NCBI RefSeq assembly: GCF_036237275.1
Contig: NZ_CP108352.1
Coordinates: forward strand, 7,341,501-7,405,500
Reading direction: 5' to 3'
Length of the DNA stretch: 64,000 bases
From: Streptomyces sp. NBC_01353
Lineage (GTDB): Bacteria; Actinomycetota; Actinomycetes; Streptomycetales; Streptomycetaceae
Shown here: piece by piece, positions 16,532-26,838 of the stretch
How the letters are laid out: every line of letters starts with the position of its first letter
How positions within the stretch are numbered: the stretch's first letter is position 1
Program-made: the position numbers and the translations under genes
The notes under the pieces: model-generated
What the model was told of the DNA's origin: nothing
What the model saw: only the letters and a program-made list of their open reading frames with translations
Databases searched by the model: none

Positions 16532-17865
16532 CGGCCCGTCTCCTCGGTCTCCTGGGACCCGGCGGACGGCGCGTGCATCAGCACCCGTGCTGCCCGGCGT
16601 CCGGAGGCGTCCACCACGTCCAGCTCCCAGCCCGCCAGCTCCACGCTGTCGCCGACGGCGGGGATCCGCCCCAGGGCGGTGGCGAGGACACCCGCCAGGG
16701 TCTCGTACGGACCGTCCGGCACCCGCAGGCCGATGGCCTCCAGCTGGTCGGTGCGCGCGGCGCCGTCGGCGGACCAGAGCTCGCGCCCGTCCGCGTCCGT
16801 GCCCGCCCGCGCGAGGTCCGGCGTCTCGTGCGGATCGTGCTCGTCGCGCACCTCGCCGACGACCTCCTCGACGATGTCCTCCAGCGTCGCGACGCCGGCC
16901 GTGCCGCCGTACTCGTCGATGACGACCGCCATCGTCTGCTTGCCGGACAGCCGGTCGAGCAGCCGGTCGACGGTCAGGGTCTCCGGGACGAGCAGCGGCT
17001 CGCGCAGCATGTCCCCGATGCGCCGGCGGGGCCGTTCGTCGGCGGGTATCGCCAGGACGTCCTTGATGTGGGCGATCCCGACCACCGCGTCGAGGCTGCC
17101 CCGGTAGACGGGGAAGCGGGACAGGCCGGTGGCACGGGTCGCGTTGGCGACGTCCTCGGCGGTCGCCTGCACCTCCAGGGCGGTGACCTGGACGCGCGGG
17201 GTCATCACGTTCTCCGCGGTCAGCTCGGCCAGGTTCAGCGTCCGGACGAACAGTTCGGCGGTGTCCGCCTCCAGGGCGCCCTCCTTGGCGGAGTGGCGGG
17301 CCAGCGCGACGAGCTCCTTCGGGGAGCGGGCCGAGGCCAGCTCCTCGGTCGGCTCCATGCCGAGCCGGCGCAGGATCCGGTTCGCGGTGTTGTTGAGGTG
17401 ACTGATCAGCGGCTTGAACGCGGCGGTGAAGAACCGCATGGGGGTCGCCACCCGCTTGGCGATCGCCAGCGGCGAGGAGATCGCCCAGTTCTTGGGGACC
17501 AGCTCGCCGACGACCATCAGGACGACGGTCGACAGGGCCGTGCCGATGACCAGGGCGACCGAGGAGGCGACGGAGGAGGAGATGCCGAGGTCCTCGAGCG
17601 GACCGCGGATCAGCTTGGCGATCGAGGGCTCGGAGAGCATGCCGACGATCAGGTTGGTGACCGTGATGCCGAGCTGCGCGCCGGAGAGCTGGAAGGTGAG
17701 CGACTTGACGGCCTTGAGCGCGCTCGCCGCGCCCCTCTCGCCTCGCTCCACGGCCTGTTCGAGCTCGGACCGCTCGACCGTGGTGAGCGAGAACTCGGCC
17801 GCGACGAAGGCACCACACGCGAGTGAGAGCAGCAGCGCCACCACGAGCAGAAGCACTTCGATCAT
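16528..17865 (-). CDS. CNNM/CorC-type membrane protein with C-terminal CorC_HlyC domain
   Basis: A 445-residue paralogue of the following gene. It has a CNNM membrane domain (LLLVVALLLSLACGAFVAAEFSLTTVERSE, ALVIGTALSTVVLMVVGELVPKNWA), two CBS domains beginning near VMTPRVQVTALEVQATAEDV, the acidic EYGGTAGVATLEDIVEEVVG motif, and a C-terminal CorC_HlyC domain (about residues 350-430). Members are implicated in divalent-cation transport. The ATG at 17865 follows a strong GGAGGTG. It is the first gene of the two-gene unit; the 140-bp leader region 17866-18006 has no recognised element. Confidence 0.9.
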   Translation of the reverse strand: MIEVLLLVVALLLSLACGAFVAAEFSLTTVERSELEQAVERGERGAASALKAVKSLTFQLSGAQLGITVTNLIVGMLSEPSIAKLIRGPLEDLGISSSVASSVALVIGTALSTVVLMVVGELVPKNWAISSPLAIAKRVATPMRFFTAAFKPLISHLNNTANRILRRLGMEPTEELASARSPKELVALARHSAKEGALEADTAELFVRTLNLAELTAENVMTPRVQVTALEVQATAEDVANATRATGLSRFPVYRGSLDAVVGIAHIKDVLAIPADERPRRRIGDMLREPLLVPETLTVDRLLDRLSGKQTMAVVIDEYGGTAGVATLEDIVEEVVGEVRDEHDPHETPDLARAGTDADGRELWSADGAARTDQLEAIGLRVPDGPYETLAGVLATALGRIPAVGDSVELAGWELDVVDASGRRAARVLMHAPSAGSQETEETGR

Positions 17866-18006
17866 CGGTTCACCTCCGTCCCATGATCAGTCACGGGCAG
17901 AGGGATCGCGCGCTTGGTACTGGGAGGCTCGCCCATGGGCGGACGCTCACACCTTTCGATCGTGCGGGAGGGAAGTACTCATGGTAAAGGACGGGCAAAG
18001 CGGTTC

Positions 18007-18444
18007 TCACCCGCGTGGGGCGGCCGGCAGCGGCTTCACCCAGCGGGTCCACTGCTCCTGGGGGCCGTACTCCGCAGCGCGCCAGGCGTGCTGCCCGAGT
18101 TCGTTGTGGTCGAGCACCATGGCGTCCGCCCGTCGTCCGCCGAGCCGTACGAAACGTTCCTCGGCCGCCGCGAGCAGCGCGCCGCCCACGCCCCTGCGGC
18201 GGTGGTCCGGGTGGACCGCGAGCCGGTAGAGGTGGCAGCGCCAGCCGTCGAAGCCGGCGATCACCGTGCCGGCGAGCGCGTCGTCGCGCTCGGCGAGGAT
18301 CAGGGCCTCGGGGTCGCGGGCGACGAGCCGCTCGATCCCGTCACGGTCGTCGCTGATGCTGGTGCCCTCGGCGGCCACCTTCCAGAACGCGAGGACGCCG
18401 TCGAGGTCGGCAGGGGTGGCGGTCCGGATGCGCAGTTCGGTCAT
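18007..18444 (-). CDS. GNAT-family N-acetyltransferase
   Basis: A 145-residue GNAT enzyme that would transfer an acetyl group from acetyl-CoA. The acetyl-CoA pyrophosphate-binding motif A is clear: LYRLAVHPDHRRRGVGGALLAAAEERF (R/QxxGxG/A form), and the C-terminal half contains the conserved Tyr region EYGPQEQWTRWVKPL. The ATG at 18444 (MTELRIRTATPADLDG) is preferred over 18453, which is directly against the GGTGGG site. Substrate unknown. It is convergent with nothing and lies downstream of katG on the same strand. Confidence 0.88.
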   Translation of the reverse strand: MTELRIRTATPADLDGVLAFWKVAAEGTSISDDRDGIERLVARDPEALILAERDDALAGTVIAGFDGWRCHLYRLAVHPDHRRRGVGGALLAAAEERFVRLGGRRADAMVLDHNELGQHAWRAAEYGPQEQWTRWVKPLPAAPRG

Positions 18445-18510
18445 GATCCGCATCCCACCACCGGCTCCGGCAGGCCGTCGACCGTGTTTCGCCGTACGGG
18501 CGGACAGCAG

Positions 18511-18540
18511 TCCAGGCCTGCCCGGAAGGGCAGGCCTGGA
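18511..18540 (-). terminator. Hairpin terminator downstream of katG
   Basis: A perfect 13-bp stem (TCCAGGCCTGCCC / GGGCAGGCCTGGA) closed by a GGAA tetraloop, 35 bp after the katG stop. It lies between katG and the GNAT gene and should insulate them. Confidence 0.8.
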
Positions 18541-18575
18541 CATCACGGCCGGGCCTCAGGGCCCGGGCTTCGCGA

Positions 18576-20828
<2,253 letters not shown>

Positions 20829-20903
20829 TCAGCCGGGGCGACCCCGGAGGCGGTTGTGCCACCCGACCGGAGCCATCTTGTCCCTTGGCTATTGCCGGAA
20901 TAG

Positions 20904-20931
20904 ATCCTACGATAGACAGAGTCCAAGTCAA
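20904..20931 (-). promoter_or_regulatory. katG promoter
   Basis: On the minus strand, -35 TTGACT (20926-20931), a 16-bp spacer and -10 TAGGAT (20904-20909), giving a leader of about 100 bases. The region around the -10 (CTATCGTAGGATCTATTCC) is unusually AT-rich and partly symmetric, as expected for a Fur/PerR-type operator. Confidence 0.65.
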
Positions 20932-21025
20932 GAAGCGCGCCAATCCTCTATCCCATCGGAAGCCTGACGTCTCCTGGTGAACGTCGTGTGTCCTGCCGAA
21001 GTCCGAGCTGAATGGGTGAACCGAC

Positions 21026-21436
21026 ATGAGCGACCTGCTGGAGCGACTGCGTGGGCGTGGCTGGCGGATGACCTCGCAGCGGCGTGTCGTCGCGGAGGTC
21101 CTCGACGGCGACCATGTGCACCTCACGGCCGACGAGGTGCACGTCCGCGCGGCCCAGCGGCTCCCCGAGATCTCCCGGGCGACGGTCTACAACACCCTGG
21201 GAGAGCTGGTCTCCCTCGGTGAGGTCATCGAGGTCTCCACGGAAGGCCGCGCGAAGCGCTACGACCCGAACGCGCACCACCCGCACCAGCACCTGGTCTG
21301 CGCCGGCTGCGGCACCATCCGGGACGTCCACCCGGCCGGCGATCTCCTGGCCGACCTCCCGGCGGAGGAGCGGTTCGGCTTCGCGGTGTCGGAGGTCGAG
21401 GTCACCTACCGAGGGCTGTGCCCCTCCTGCGCCTAG
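21026..21436 (+). CDS. furA: Fur-family peroxide-responsive repressor (FurA/CatR type)
   Basis: A 136-residue Fur-family regulator. The winged helix covers residues 1-80 (WRMTSQRRVVAEVLDGDHVHLTADEV, RATVYNTLGEL). The metal site HHPHQHLVCAGCGTIRDV and two CxxC pairs (CAGC, CPSC at the C-terminus) indicate structural zinc. Position divergent from katG points to a peroxide sensor (PerR/FurA/CatR) and not an iron regulator. The ATG at 21026 has only a weak GGGTGAA ahead of it. It would bind the shared 230-bp intergenic region. Confidence 0.92.
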   Translation: MSDLLERLRGRGWRMTSQRRVVAEVLDGDHVHLTADEVHVRAAQRLPEISRATVYNTLGELVSLGEVIEVSTEGRAKRYDPNAHHPHQHLVCAGCGTIRDVHPAGDLLADLPAEERFGFAVSEVEVTYRGLCPSCA

Positions 21437-21454
21437 CGGATGTCCGGGGCCGCG

Positions 21455-21538
21455 TCAGCCCGTGCGCAGCTCCTCGATCACCGGGCCGAACGTCTCTACG
21501 GCGCCGTCCAGGACGGTGAGGCGGAACGGTAGTGCCAT
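21455..21538 (-). CDS. Candidate 27-residue micro-protein divergent from the TA module
   Basis: A very short frame, MALPFRLTVLDGAVETFGPV followed by IEELRTG, ends in TGA. It has an excellent AAGGGGAG six bases before its ATG, better than most genes in this window. It lies between the Fur gene and the antitoxin, pointing away from the latter, and shares with it the palindrome at 21558-21577. I know no family for it. It could be a real small regulator or peptide, or a remnant of a larger gene. Confidence 0.4.
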   Translation of the reverse strand: MALPFRLTVLDGAVETFGPVIEELRTG

Positions 21539-21557
21539 GGCGACTCCCCTTGTCCGT

Positions 21558-21579
21558 GCTAGCGCACCGGCGCTAGCGT
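21558..21579 (+). promoter_or_regulatory. Palindromic operator and leaderless -10 of the TA module
   Basis: GCTAGCGC (21558-21565) and GCGCTAGC (21570-21577) form a perfect 8-bp dyad around ACCG. The right arm contains the -10 TAGCGT (21574-21579), six bases before the antitoxin GTG at 21586, so the transcript is leaderless. The left arm provides a TAGCGC/TAGCAC sequence for the divergent micro-ORF. Autorepression by the ribbon-helix-helix antitoxin is the natural reading. Confidence 0.7.
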
Positions 21580-21585
21580 GGTCCC

Positions 21586-21813
21586 GTGGCCAAGACTCAG
21601 CTGAACGTACGTGTGGACGAAACTACCGCCGACACAGCCCGTCGGCGGGCGCAACAGCGCGGAGTGAGCGTCAACCGCTACATCGAGGAGCTCGTCCAGC
21701 AGGACGCGGGCGAGTCGGGGCGGGCCTTCGTCGAGGCGGCCGCCGACTTCATGAAGCAGTACGAGGGCGTGTTCGCCGAGGAGTTCGGCTCGGAGCGTGA
21801 CCGCACCGCATGA
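21586..21813 (+). CDS. Ribbon-helix-helix antitoxin of a Fic-like TA pair
   Basis: A 75-residue Arc/MetJ-type protein: the beta strand TQLNVRVDETTADTARRRAQ and the helices RGVSVNRYIEELVQQDA form the DNA-binding half, and the C-terminal half FVEAAADFMKQYEGVFAEEFG would wrap the toxin. It starts at a leaderless GTG. Its stop overlaps the toxin start by 4 bp (21810-21813, ATGA), as is usual for toxin-antitoxin operons. It probably represses its own promoter through the GCTAGCGC dyad. Confidence 0.8.
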   Translation: MAKTQLNVRVDETTADTARRRAQQRGVSVNRYIEELVQQDAGESGRAFVEAAADFMKQYEGVFAEEFGSERDRTA

Positions 21814-22181
21814 GCCTCACGGTCGACATCTCCTGGCTGCTCATGGTCGCCGAACACCAGACGCCCGGCGACCCCCAAGTCACCGACTGGGGCGCGCTCG
21901 TCGCCGCGGTCGGCCGGCACGACGCCGAGATCTTCGGCGTGCCCGTCTACAGCGACCCGCACGCCCGCGCCGCCGCCCTGCTCCAACTCCTCCTGCACAT
22001 CCCGGCCTTGGAACACTCCAACGCGATGTTCGCCTCGGCCGTGGCCTACGGCTATCTCGTCGCCAGCGGTCTGAAGGTCGTCACCTCGCCCGAACAGGTC
22101 CGCGATCTGGCCCGCCTGGTCAAGAAGGGCGAGGCCGACATCCGCGTCATCGCCGCCGAGCTGCGTCAGTGGAGCCGCTGA
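21810..22181 (+). CDS. Fic/Doc-like toxin component (reduced active site)
   Basis: A 123-residue protein similar to the small Streptomyces proteins annotated as Fic-family TA toxins. The region ARAAALLQLLLHIPALEHSNAMFASAVAYGYLVASGL corresponds to the Doc/Fic helical core. The canonical HxFx(D/N)GNxR motif that positions the nucleotide is not intact here: only HSNAMFASAVA is seen in the right place. It may be a divergent toxin or an inactive relative. It is translationally coupled to the antitoxin. Confidence 0.65.
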   Translation: MSLTVDISWLLMVAEHQTPGDPQVTDWGALVAAVGRHDAEIFGVPVYSDPHARAAALLQLLLHIPALEHSNAMFASAVAYGYLVASGLKVVTSPEQVRDLARLVKKGEADIRVIAAELRQWSR

Positions 22182-22213
22182 GCCGAGAGTGGAGACGCTG
22201 GGCCGACAGCTCC

Positions 22214-22879
22214 TCAGACCCGTCGCGCCGAGCCCAACACGCAGTACGAGGAGGGGAGTCGGATCCCGTTCTCCGGAACGGTGAACGTGCGGTACGCGAT
22301 CGGTTCGAACCCCGCCACCTCGATCGCCGCCAGCGGATCGCGCGCCGTGTGACAGCCGCCGAACAGCAGCGGCCACACCGTGCGGTCCAGGGCGCGCTGC
22401 GTCCGGGCCATCCCGGGAGACGGCGCCAACCCGTGCTCGAAGAAGCGCAGTTCACCACCCGGGCGCAGCACGCGGTGCAGCTCGGCCAGCGCCCGCGGCA
22501 CATCCCGTACGGTGCACAGCACCAGCGAGGCCACCGCCGCGTCGAACGCCTCGCTCTTCACCGGCAGCGCCTCCGCCGCACCCGGCACCACATCCACCGG
22601 CACATCGGCGCGCAGGGCGGCATCGGCCGCCAACGTCCGCAGATGGCGCTCGGGTTCGATGGCCACGACCTCGGACACGGTGCCGGGATAGTGCGCGAAG
22701 TTCAGCCCGTTCCCGGCGCCGATCTCGATGACCCGGCCGGACAGACCGGTCAGCAGCTCCGTACGAAGAGCGCCGATTCCGCCCTTCGTATCCGCGGAGA
22801 CGCTGAACCGCGCGTAGAACCGCGCGAAGAGGGGATGGTGGACGGCGTCCCGGGGAACCCGGGTGGAACGCGAGGACAT
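22214..22879 (-). CDS. Class I SAM-dependent methyltransferase (METTL7-like)
   Basis: A 221-residue methyltransferase. Motif I VIEIGAGNGLNFAHYP binds S-adenosylmethionine. Motif II VVAIEPERHLRTLA, motif IV AFDAAVASLVLCTVRD and motif V LRPGGELRFFEHG follow in order. This arrangement (GAGNGLNF...EP...LCTV...EHG) matches the METTL7/UbiE-like group that methylates small thiols or lipids; the actual substrate is unknown. The ATG at 22879 has GGAGGAGG upstream. No functional link with neighbours is evident. Confidence 0.88.
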   Translation of the reverse strand: MSSRSTRVPRDAVHHPLFARFYARFSVSADTKGGIGALRTELLTGLSGRVIEIGAGNGLNFAHYPGTVSEVVAIEPERHLRTLAADAALRADVPVDVVPGAAEALPVKSEAFDAAVASLVLCTVRDVPRALAELHRVLRPGGELRFFEHGLAPSPGMARTQRALDRTVWPLLFGGCHTARDPLAAIEVAGFEPIAYRTFTVPENGIRLPSSYCVLGSARRV

Positions 22880-22950
22880 CGCGGACCTCCTCCGACGCTC
22901 GACGGCGCTGACGCGGACGGACGGGAAGATTCTGCCCGCGTACCGCCTTC

Positions 22951-23295
22951 TCAGCCCGTCACGAAGCAGAACTCGTTGCCCTCGGGGTCACGCATCACCT
23001 GAAAGTCCCCTTGCGCATCGGTGACGACGCCGCCGCTCCGGGCCGCGCCGAGGGCGGTCGCCTCGTCGGTCGCCGCGCCCAGATCGGGCACGTGTAGATC
23101 CAGATGGACCCTGTTCTTCACGGCCTTGCCCTCGGGAACCTGCTGAAAGGCGATCCGTACGAACCCGGGCGGCTCGACGTACGACCAGTCGGGGCTCCGG
23201 TCGACCGGAGCCCCGCCGAGGAGCCCGGCCCAGAACCGCACCAGAGCCGCCGGATCGGCGCAGTCGAAAACGATCTCCGAAACGTGTGCGCGCAT
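22951..23295 (-). CDS. VOC-family (glyoxalase-like) protein
   Basis: A single vicinal-oxygen-chelate domain of 114 residues, with VSEIVFDCADPAALVRFWAGLLGG at the start, NRVHLDLHVPDL in the middle and VMRDPEGNEFCFVTG at the end. This type in actinomycetes is annotated as glyoxalase or bleomycin-resistance-like, usually without known substrate. A related VOC gene is present at 51574-52041. The ATG at 23295 is the only sensible start. It lies directly downstream of bioD, 9 bp away, and may be read through from the biotin operon. Confidence 0.85.
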   Translation of the reverse strand: MRAHVSEIVFDCADPAALVRFWAGLLGGAPVDRSPDWSYVEPPGFVRIAFQQVPEGKAVKNRVHLDLHVPDLGAATDEATALGAARSGGVVTDAQGDFQVMRDPEGNEFCFVTG

Positions 23296-23304
23296 GGCTC
23301 CAGC

Positions 23305-24030
23305 TTACGGACGTCGGGGCCGGGCGCTCGCGGTGAACCCCTCGGCGTCCCAGACGCCGCCGAGCGCCGGGGCCAGCCACTCGCCCGCGCGCGCCCGGAA
23401 CGCGGCCGGATCGAGACCGCCCGCGCCCTCCGGTACGGCACCGAGCAGAGGCGCCCCGGCCATCTCCGGCAGTTCGGCCAGGTTGCAGCACGACGCCAGG
23501 TCCGGGGCGGTCGGCCAGCTGCCGACGATGACGCCGAGCTGCTCGATGCCGCGTGCCGCGAGCGCCTCGGCGGTGAGCTGGGTGGTGTTGAGCGTGCCGA
23601 GCCCGGCGGGCACCACGACGAGCACCGGGGCGCCGAGCAGACGGGCCACGTCGGCGAGAGTGCCGCCGTCCTCGTCGAACCGGACCAGGAGCCCGCCCGC
23701 GCCCTCCACCAGGACCAGATCGTGCTCGGTGGCCAGCTTCGCGGCCGCCTCGGCGACCTCCCGCGGCCCGACCGGCGCCATGCCCGCCCGCCGGGCGGCA
23801 GTGGCGGGCGCCAACGGCTCGGGGAACCGCGCCAGTTCGGCCGAGGTGCCCGCCCCGGAGAGCCGTACGGCCTCGTCCGCGTCCCCGCGCTCGCCCGGTT
23901 CGAGCCCGGTCTGGGCGGGCTTGAGCACGGCGACCGACCGGCCCTGAGCCGTGGCGACGGCGGCCACGGCGGCCGTCACGATCGTCTTGCCGATCTCCGT
24001 CCCCGTACCGCTGACGACGATGACGGTCAT
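23305..24030 (-). CDS. bioD: Dethiobiotin synthetase
   Basis: BioD closes the ureido ring of biotin by carboxylating diaminopelargonic acid with CO2 and ATP. The 241-residue protein begins MTVIVVSGTGTEIGKT, the modified P-loop of the family. It also has VLKPAQTG, LVEGAGGLLVRF and the nucleotide-base region near AAGEWL-like C-terminal sequence. The ATG at 24030 has AGAGGA upstream. It is the third gene of the bioB-bioA-bioD unit, separated from bioA by about 130 bp. Confidence 0.93.
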   Translation of the reverse strand: MTVIVVSGTGTEIGKTIVTAAVAAVATAQGRSVAVLKPAQTGLEPGERGDADEAVRLSGAGTSAELARFPEPLAPATAARRAGMAPVGPREVAEAAAKLATEHDLVLVEGAGGLLVRFDEDGGTLADVARLLGAPVLVVVPAGLGTLNTTQLTAEALAARGIEQLGVIVGSWPTAPDLASCCNLAELPEMAGAPLLGAVPEGAGGLDPAAFRARAGEWLAPALGGVWDAEGFTASARPRRP

Positions 24031-24161
24031 GGTGTGTCGAGTCCTCTCTGAGCCCCAGCGTCCGAACGGTCGTGGGGTCGTCTGGCACGCCGGCCCGCAC
24101 CGGGCCCCGAAGGGCACCGGCACGGACCGGCTTTCCGTTGCTCCGGGCGCGGCCCGGTCGG

Positions 24162-25442
24162 TCAGCCCGCCACCGCGGCCGCGCGCACCGCGGCACAGAT
24201 ACGGGCCAGGTCCGCGTCGCCGGTCACGAACGGCGGCATCGTGTAGATCAGGTCGCGGAACGGCCGCAGCCACACGCCCGCCCGGACCGCCGCCTCCGTG
24301 GCCGCGGCCATGTCGACGTCGTGGTCGAGCTGGACGACACCGATGGCGCCGAGCACCCGCACGTCCCGGACACCGGGCAGCGAAGCGGCCTCGGCGAGCC
24401 CCTCGCGGAGCCCCGTCTCGATCCGCTTGACCTCCATCGCCCAGTCCTGGGACATCAGCAGGTCGAGGGAGGCCAGGGCCACGGCCGCGGCCAGCGGGTT
24501 GCCCATGAACGTCGGCCCGTGCGCGAGCACCGGAACCTCGCCGAGCGAGATCCCCTCGGCGATCCGCGTCGTGCAGAGCGTCGCCGCCATCGACAGATAG
24601 CCGCCGGTCAGCGCCTTGCCCACGCACATCACATCGGGGGAGACCCCGGCATGGTCCGCGGCGAACAGCGCGCCCGTACGGCCGAAGCCGGTCGCGATCT
24701 CGTCGAACACGAGCAGCACGTCGTGCGCATCGCACGCCTCACGCAGGACCCGCAGGTACTCCGGCGAATGGAACCGCATCCCGCCCGCGCCCTGCACCAC
24801 CGGCTCCACGATCACCGCGGCCAGCTCGTCCGCGTGCCGCCCGATGAGCTCCCGCAGATGCTCCGCGTACGACTCCTCGTACGCGGCGGGCGGCGGGTCG
24901 GCGAAGAAGTGCTTCGGCAGCGCCCCCGACCACAGCTCGTGCATGCCCCCCTCCGGGTCGCACACCGCCATCGGCTGCCAGGTGTCCCCGTGGTAGCCAC
25001 CGCGCCAGGTCAGCAGCCGCCGCTTCTCGGGTCGGCCCACCGAGCGCCAGTGCTGCAGACACATCTTGATCGCGACCTCGACGGCCACCGAACCGGAGTC
25101 GCTCAGGAAGACGTGCCGGAGGGGCTCGGGCGTGATCTCCACGAGCCGGACGGCGAGCCGGACGGCGGGCTCATGGGTCAGCCCGCCGAACATGACATGG
25201 CTCATCCGGTCCAGCTGCCCGCGCGCCGCCTCGTTGAGCACCGGGTGGTTGTAGCCGTGGATCGCGGACCACCATGAGGACATGCCGTCGATCAACTCGG
25301 CCTGCCCGTGTGCCGGTTCGGCGAGCCTGAGCCGTACGCCGGACGCGGACGCGACGACCAGCGGCTCCGCACGGCCCGGCATGGGGCCGTACGGATGCCA
25401 GACGTGCGCCCGGTCCAGGGCGAGCAGCTCCTCGTTACGCAT
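24162..25442 (-). CDS. bioA: Adenosylmethionine-8-amino-7-oxononanoate aminotransferase
   Basis: BioA converts KAPA to DAPA using S-adenosylmethionine as amino donor. The 426-residue protein shows HVWHPYGPM and [15 protein letters not shown] at the substrate site, [14 protein letters not shown], the PLP-Asp motif [15 protein letters not shown] and the Schiff-base lysine in [13 protein letters not shown]. The ATG at 25442 overlaps the end of bioB by 8 bp, so translation is coupled. Length and motifs are normal. Confidence 0.95.
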   Translation of the reverse strand: MRNEELLALDRAHVWHPYGPMPGRAEPLVVASASGVRLRLAEPAHGQAELIDGMSSWWSAIHGYNHPVLNEAARGQLDRMSHVMFGGLTHEPAVRLAVRLVEITPEPLRHVFLSDSGSVAVEVAIKMCLQHWRSVGRPEKRRLLTWRGGYHGDTWQPMAVCDPEGGMHELWSGALPKHFFADPPPAAYEESYAEHLRELIGRHADELAAVIVEPVVQGAGGMRFHSPEYLRVLREACDAHDVLLVFDEIATGFGRTGALFAADHAGVSPDVMCVGKALTGGYLSMAATLCTTRIAEGISLGEVPVLAHGPTFMGNPLAAAVALASLDLLMSQDWAMEVKRIETGLREGLAEAASLPGVRDVRVLGAIGVVQLDHDVDMAAATEAAVRAGVWLRPFRDLIYTMPPFVTGDADLARICAAVRAAAVAG

Positions 25443-26694
25443 TCGGCGCGAGCTCCGTCCCGGCGCCGCGTCGACGTACCGAGACCAGGTCCGTACGTGC
25501 CCCCGGCACCTCGGAAGGCTCGGCCTCGGGGGCCTCGGCCTGCGGCGCGTGGCCACCGCACGGCCCACAGCCGCCGCCCGCCTCGGCGTGCGAACCGCAG
25601 CCCGCACCGGCCTCGGCCTGCGAACCGCAGCCCGCCGACGCCTGGGAGCCGCACCCGCCGCCGGTCGCACCCGCCGCCGCGAGCGCGTCCGCGCGGTGCT
25701 TCGGCAGCGTCGTCGTTCCCGCGCCCTCCACCTCGAAGCCCGCGTCCGCGATCATGTCGAGGTCCGCCTGACCGGCCTGGCCCTCGCTCGTCAGATAGTC
25801 GCCGAGGAAGATCGAGTTCGCGATGTTCAGCGCGAGCGGCTGCATCGAGCGCAGGTGCACCTCGCGGCCGCCCGCGATCCGGACCTCCACATCCGGGCAG
25901 ACGAACCGGACCATCGCCAGGATCCGCAGGCAGCGCTGCGGGGTGAGGTTCCACTCCTTCGCGAGCGGAGTGCCCTCGAACGGGATCAGGAAGTTCACCG
26001 GCACCGAGTCCGAGTCGAGGTCGCGCAGCGCGTAGACGACGTCGACCAGGTCCTCGTCGCTCTCGCCCATGCCCGCGATCAGACCGGAGCAGGCCGACAG
26101 ACCGGCGGCGTGCGCCTTCTGCACGGTGTCCACCCGGTCCTGGTAGGTGTGGGTGGTCGTGATCTCTCCGTACGTCCCCTCGGACGTGTTCAGGTTGTGG
26201 TTGTACGCGTCGGCGCCCGCCTCGCGCAGCCGCTCCGCCTGGCCGTCCGAGAGCAGACCCAGGCACGCGCAGACCTCGACGCCCTCGTTCTGCTCCTTGA
26301 TCGCCTCGATGGTCTTGCCGACCCGGTCCACGTCCCGGTCCGTCGGCCCGCGGCCGCTCGCCACCAGACAGACCCGCTTCGCACCGCCCGCGACACCGGC
26401 GGCGGCCGCCTGGGACGCCTCGTCCGGCTTCAGCCAGGTGTACTTGAGGATCCCGGCCGTCGAGCCGAGCCGCTGGGAACAGTACGAGCAGTCCTCCGGG
26501 CACAGCCCGGACTTCAGATTGACCAAGTAGTTCAGCTTCACCCGACGCCCGAACCACTGGCGGCGCACCTTGCCGGCCGCGGCCACCACATCGAGCAGTT
26601 CGTCGTCGGAGGTCGCCAGCACGGCGAGCGCTTCTTCACGGCTCGGCAGCTCGCGCCGCAGCCCCTTCTCCACCAGTGTGTTCAGCAGGTCCAT
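25435..26694 (-). CDS. bioB: Biotin synthase with a Cys/Gly/His-rich C-terminal tail
   Basis: A radical-SAM enzyme that inserts sulfur into dethiobiotin. The [4Fe-4S] motif [12 protein letters not shown] is present, as are the cluster-ligand region [29 protein letters not shown] and [18 protein letters not shown]. The catalytic part ends around residue 335. About 75 further residues form a low-complexity tail with repeated GCGSQAxAG / GCGSHAEAG and GCGPCGGH units, rich in Cys, Gly, Ala and His. BioB is usually ~320-350 residues, so 419 is long. The ATG at 26694 follows GAGG. First gene of bioBAD. Confidence 0.94.
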   Translation of the reverse strand: MDLLNTLVEKGLRRELPSREEALAVLATSDDELLDVVAAAGKVRRQWFGRRVKLNYLVNLKSGLCPEDCSYCSQRLGSTAGILKYTWLKPDEASQAAAAGVAGGAKRVCLVASGRGPTDRDVDRVGKTIEAIKEQNEGVEVCACLGLLSDGQAERLREAGADAYNHNLNTSEGTYGEITTTHTYQDRVDTVQKAHAAGLSACSGLIAGMGESDEDLVDVVYALRDLDSDSVPVNFLIPFEGTPLAKEWNLTPQRCLRILAMVRFVCPDVEVRIAGGREVHLRSMQPLALNIANSIFLGDYLTSEGQAGQADLDMIADAGFEVEGAGTTTLPKHRADALAAAGATGGGCGSQASAGCGSQAEAGAGCGSHAEAGGGCGPCGGHAPQAEAPEAEPSEVPGARTDLVSVRRRGAGTELAPNA

Positions 26695-26744
26695 AAAGGG
26701 TGATCCTCGCCTACCGCACACCTCGCGGCCAAGGAGGATCTGAA

Positions 26745-26760
26745 CAAACGAGGCCGTTTG
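26745..26760. promoter_or_regulatory. Palindrome between divergent bioB and bioF
   Basis: CAAACG (26745-26750) and CGTTTG (26755-26760) are perfect arms around AGGC. The site lies in the 144-bp region between the biotin genes, about 50 bp from the bioB start. It could be the operator for a biotin regulator acting on both directions. Weak bioF promoter-like elements (CCTGAC, TAGGGT at 26803-26808) follow. Confidence 0.5.
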
Positions 26761-26838
26761 AGGTGTGTGCATGGCCACACCCTGACCTCGGCCCCGGACG
26801 GTTAGGGTCTGTGCGCTGCCTACAAAAGGATCTGCCCC

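Noticed and set aside
17866-18006. A metal riboswitch ahead of the CNNM pair
   Set aside because: No M-box or yybP-like segments were recognisable; the GGTACT/AGTACT similarities are too short to support a structure.
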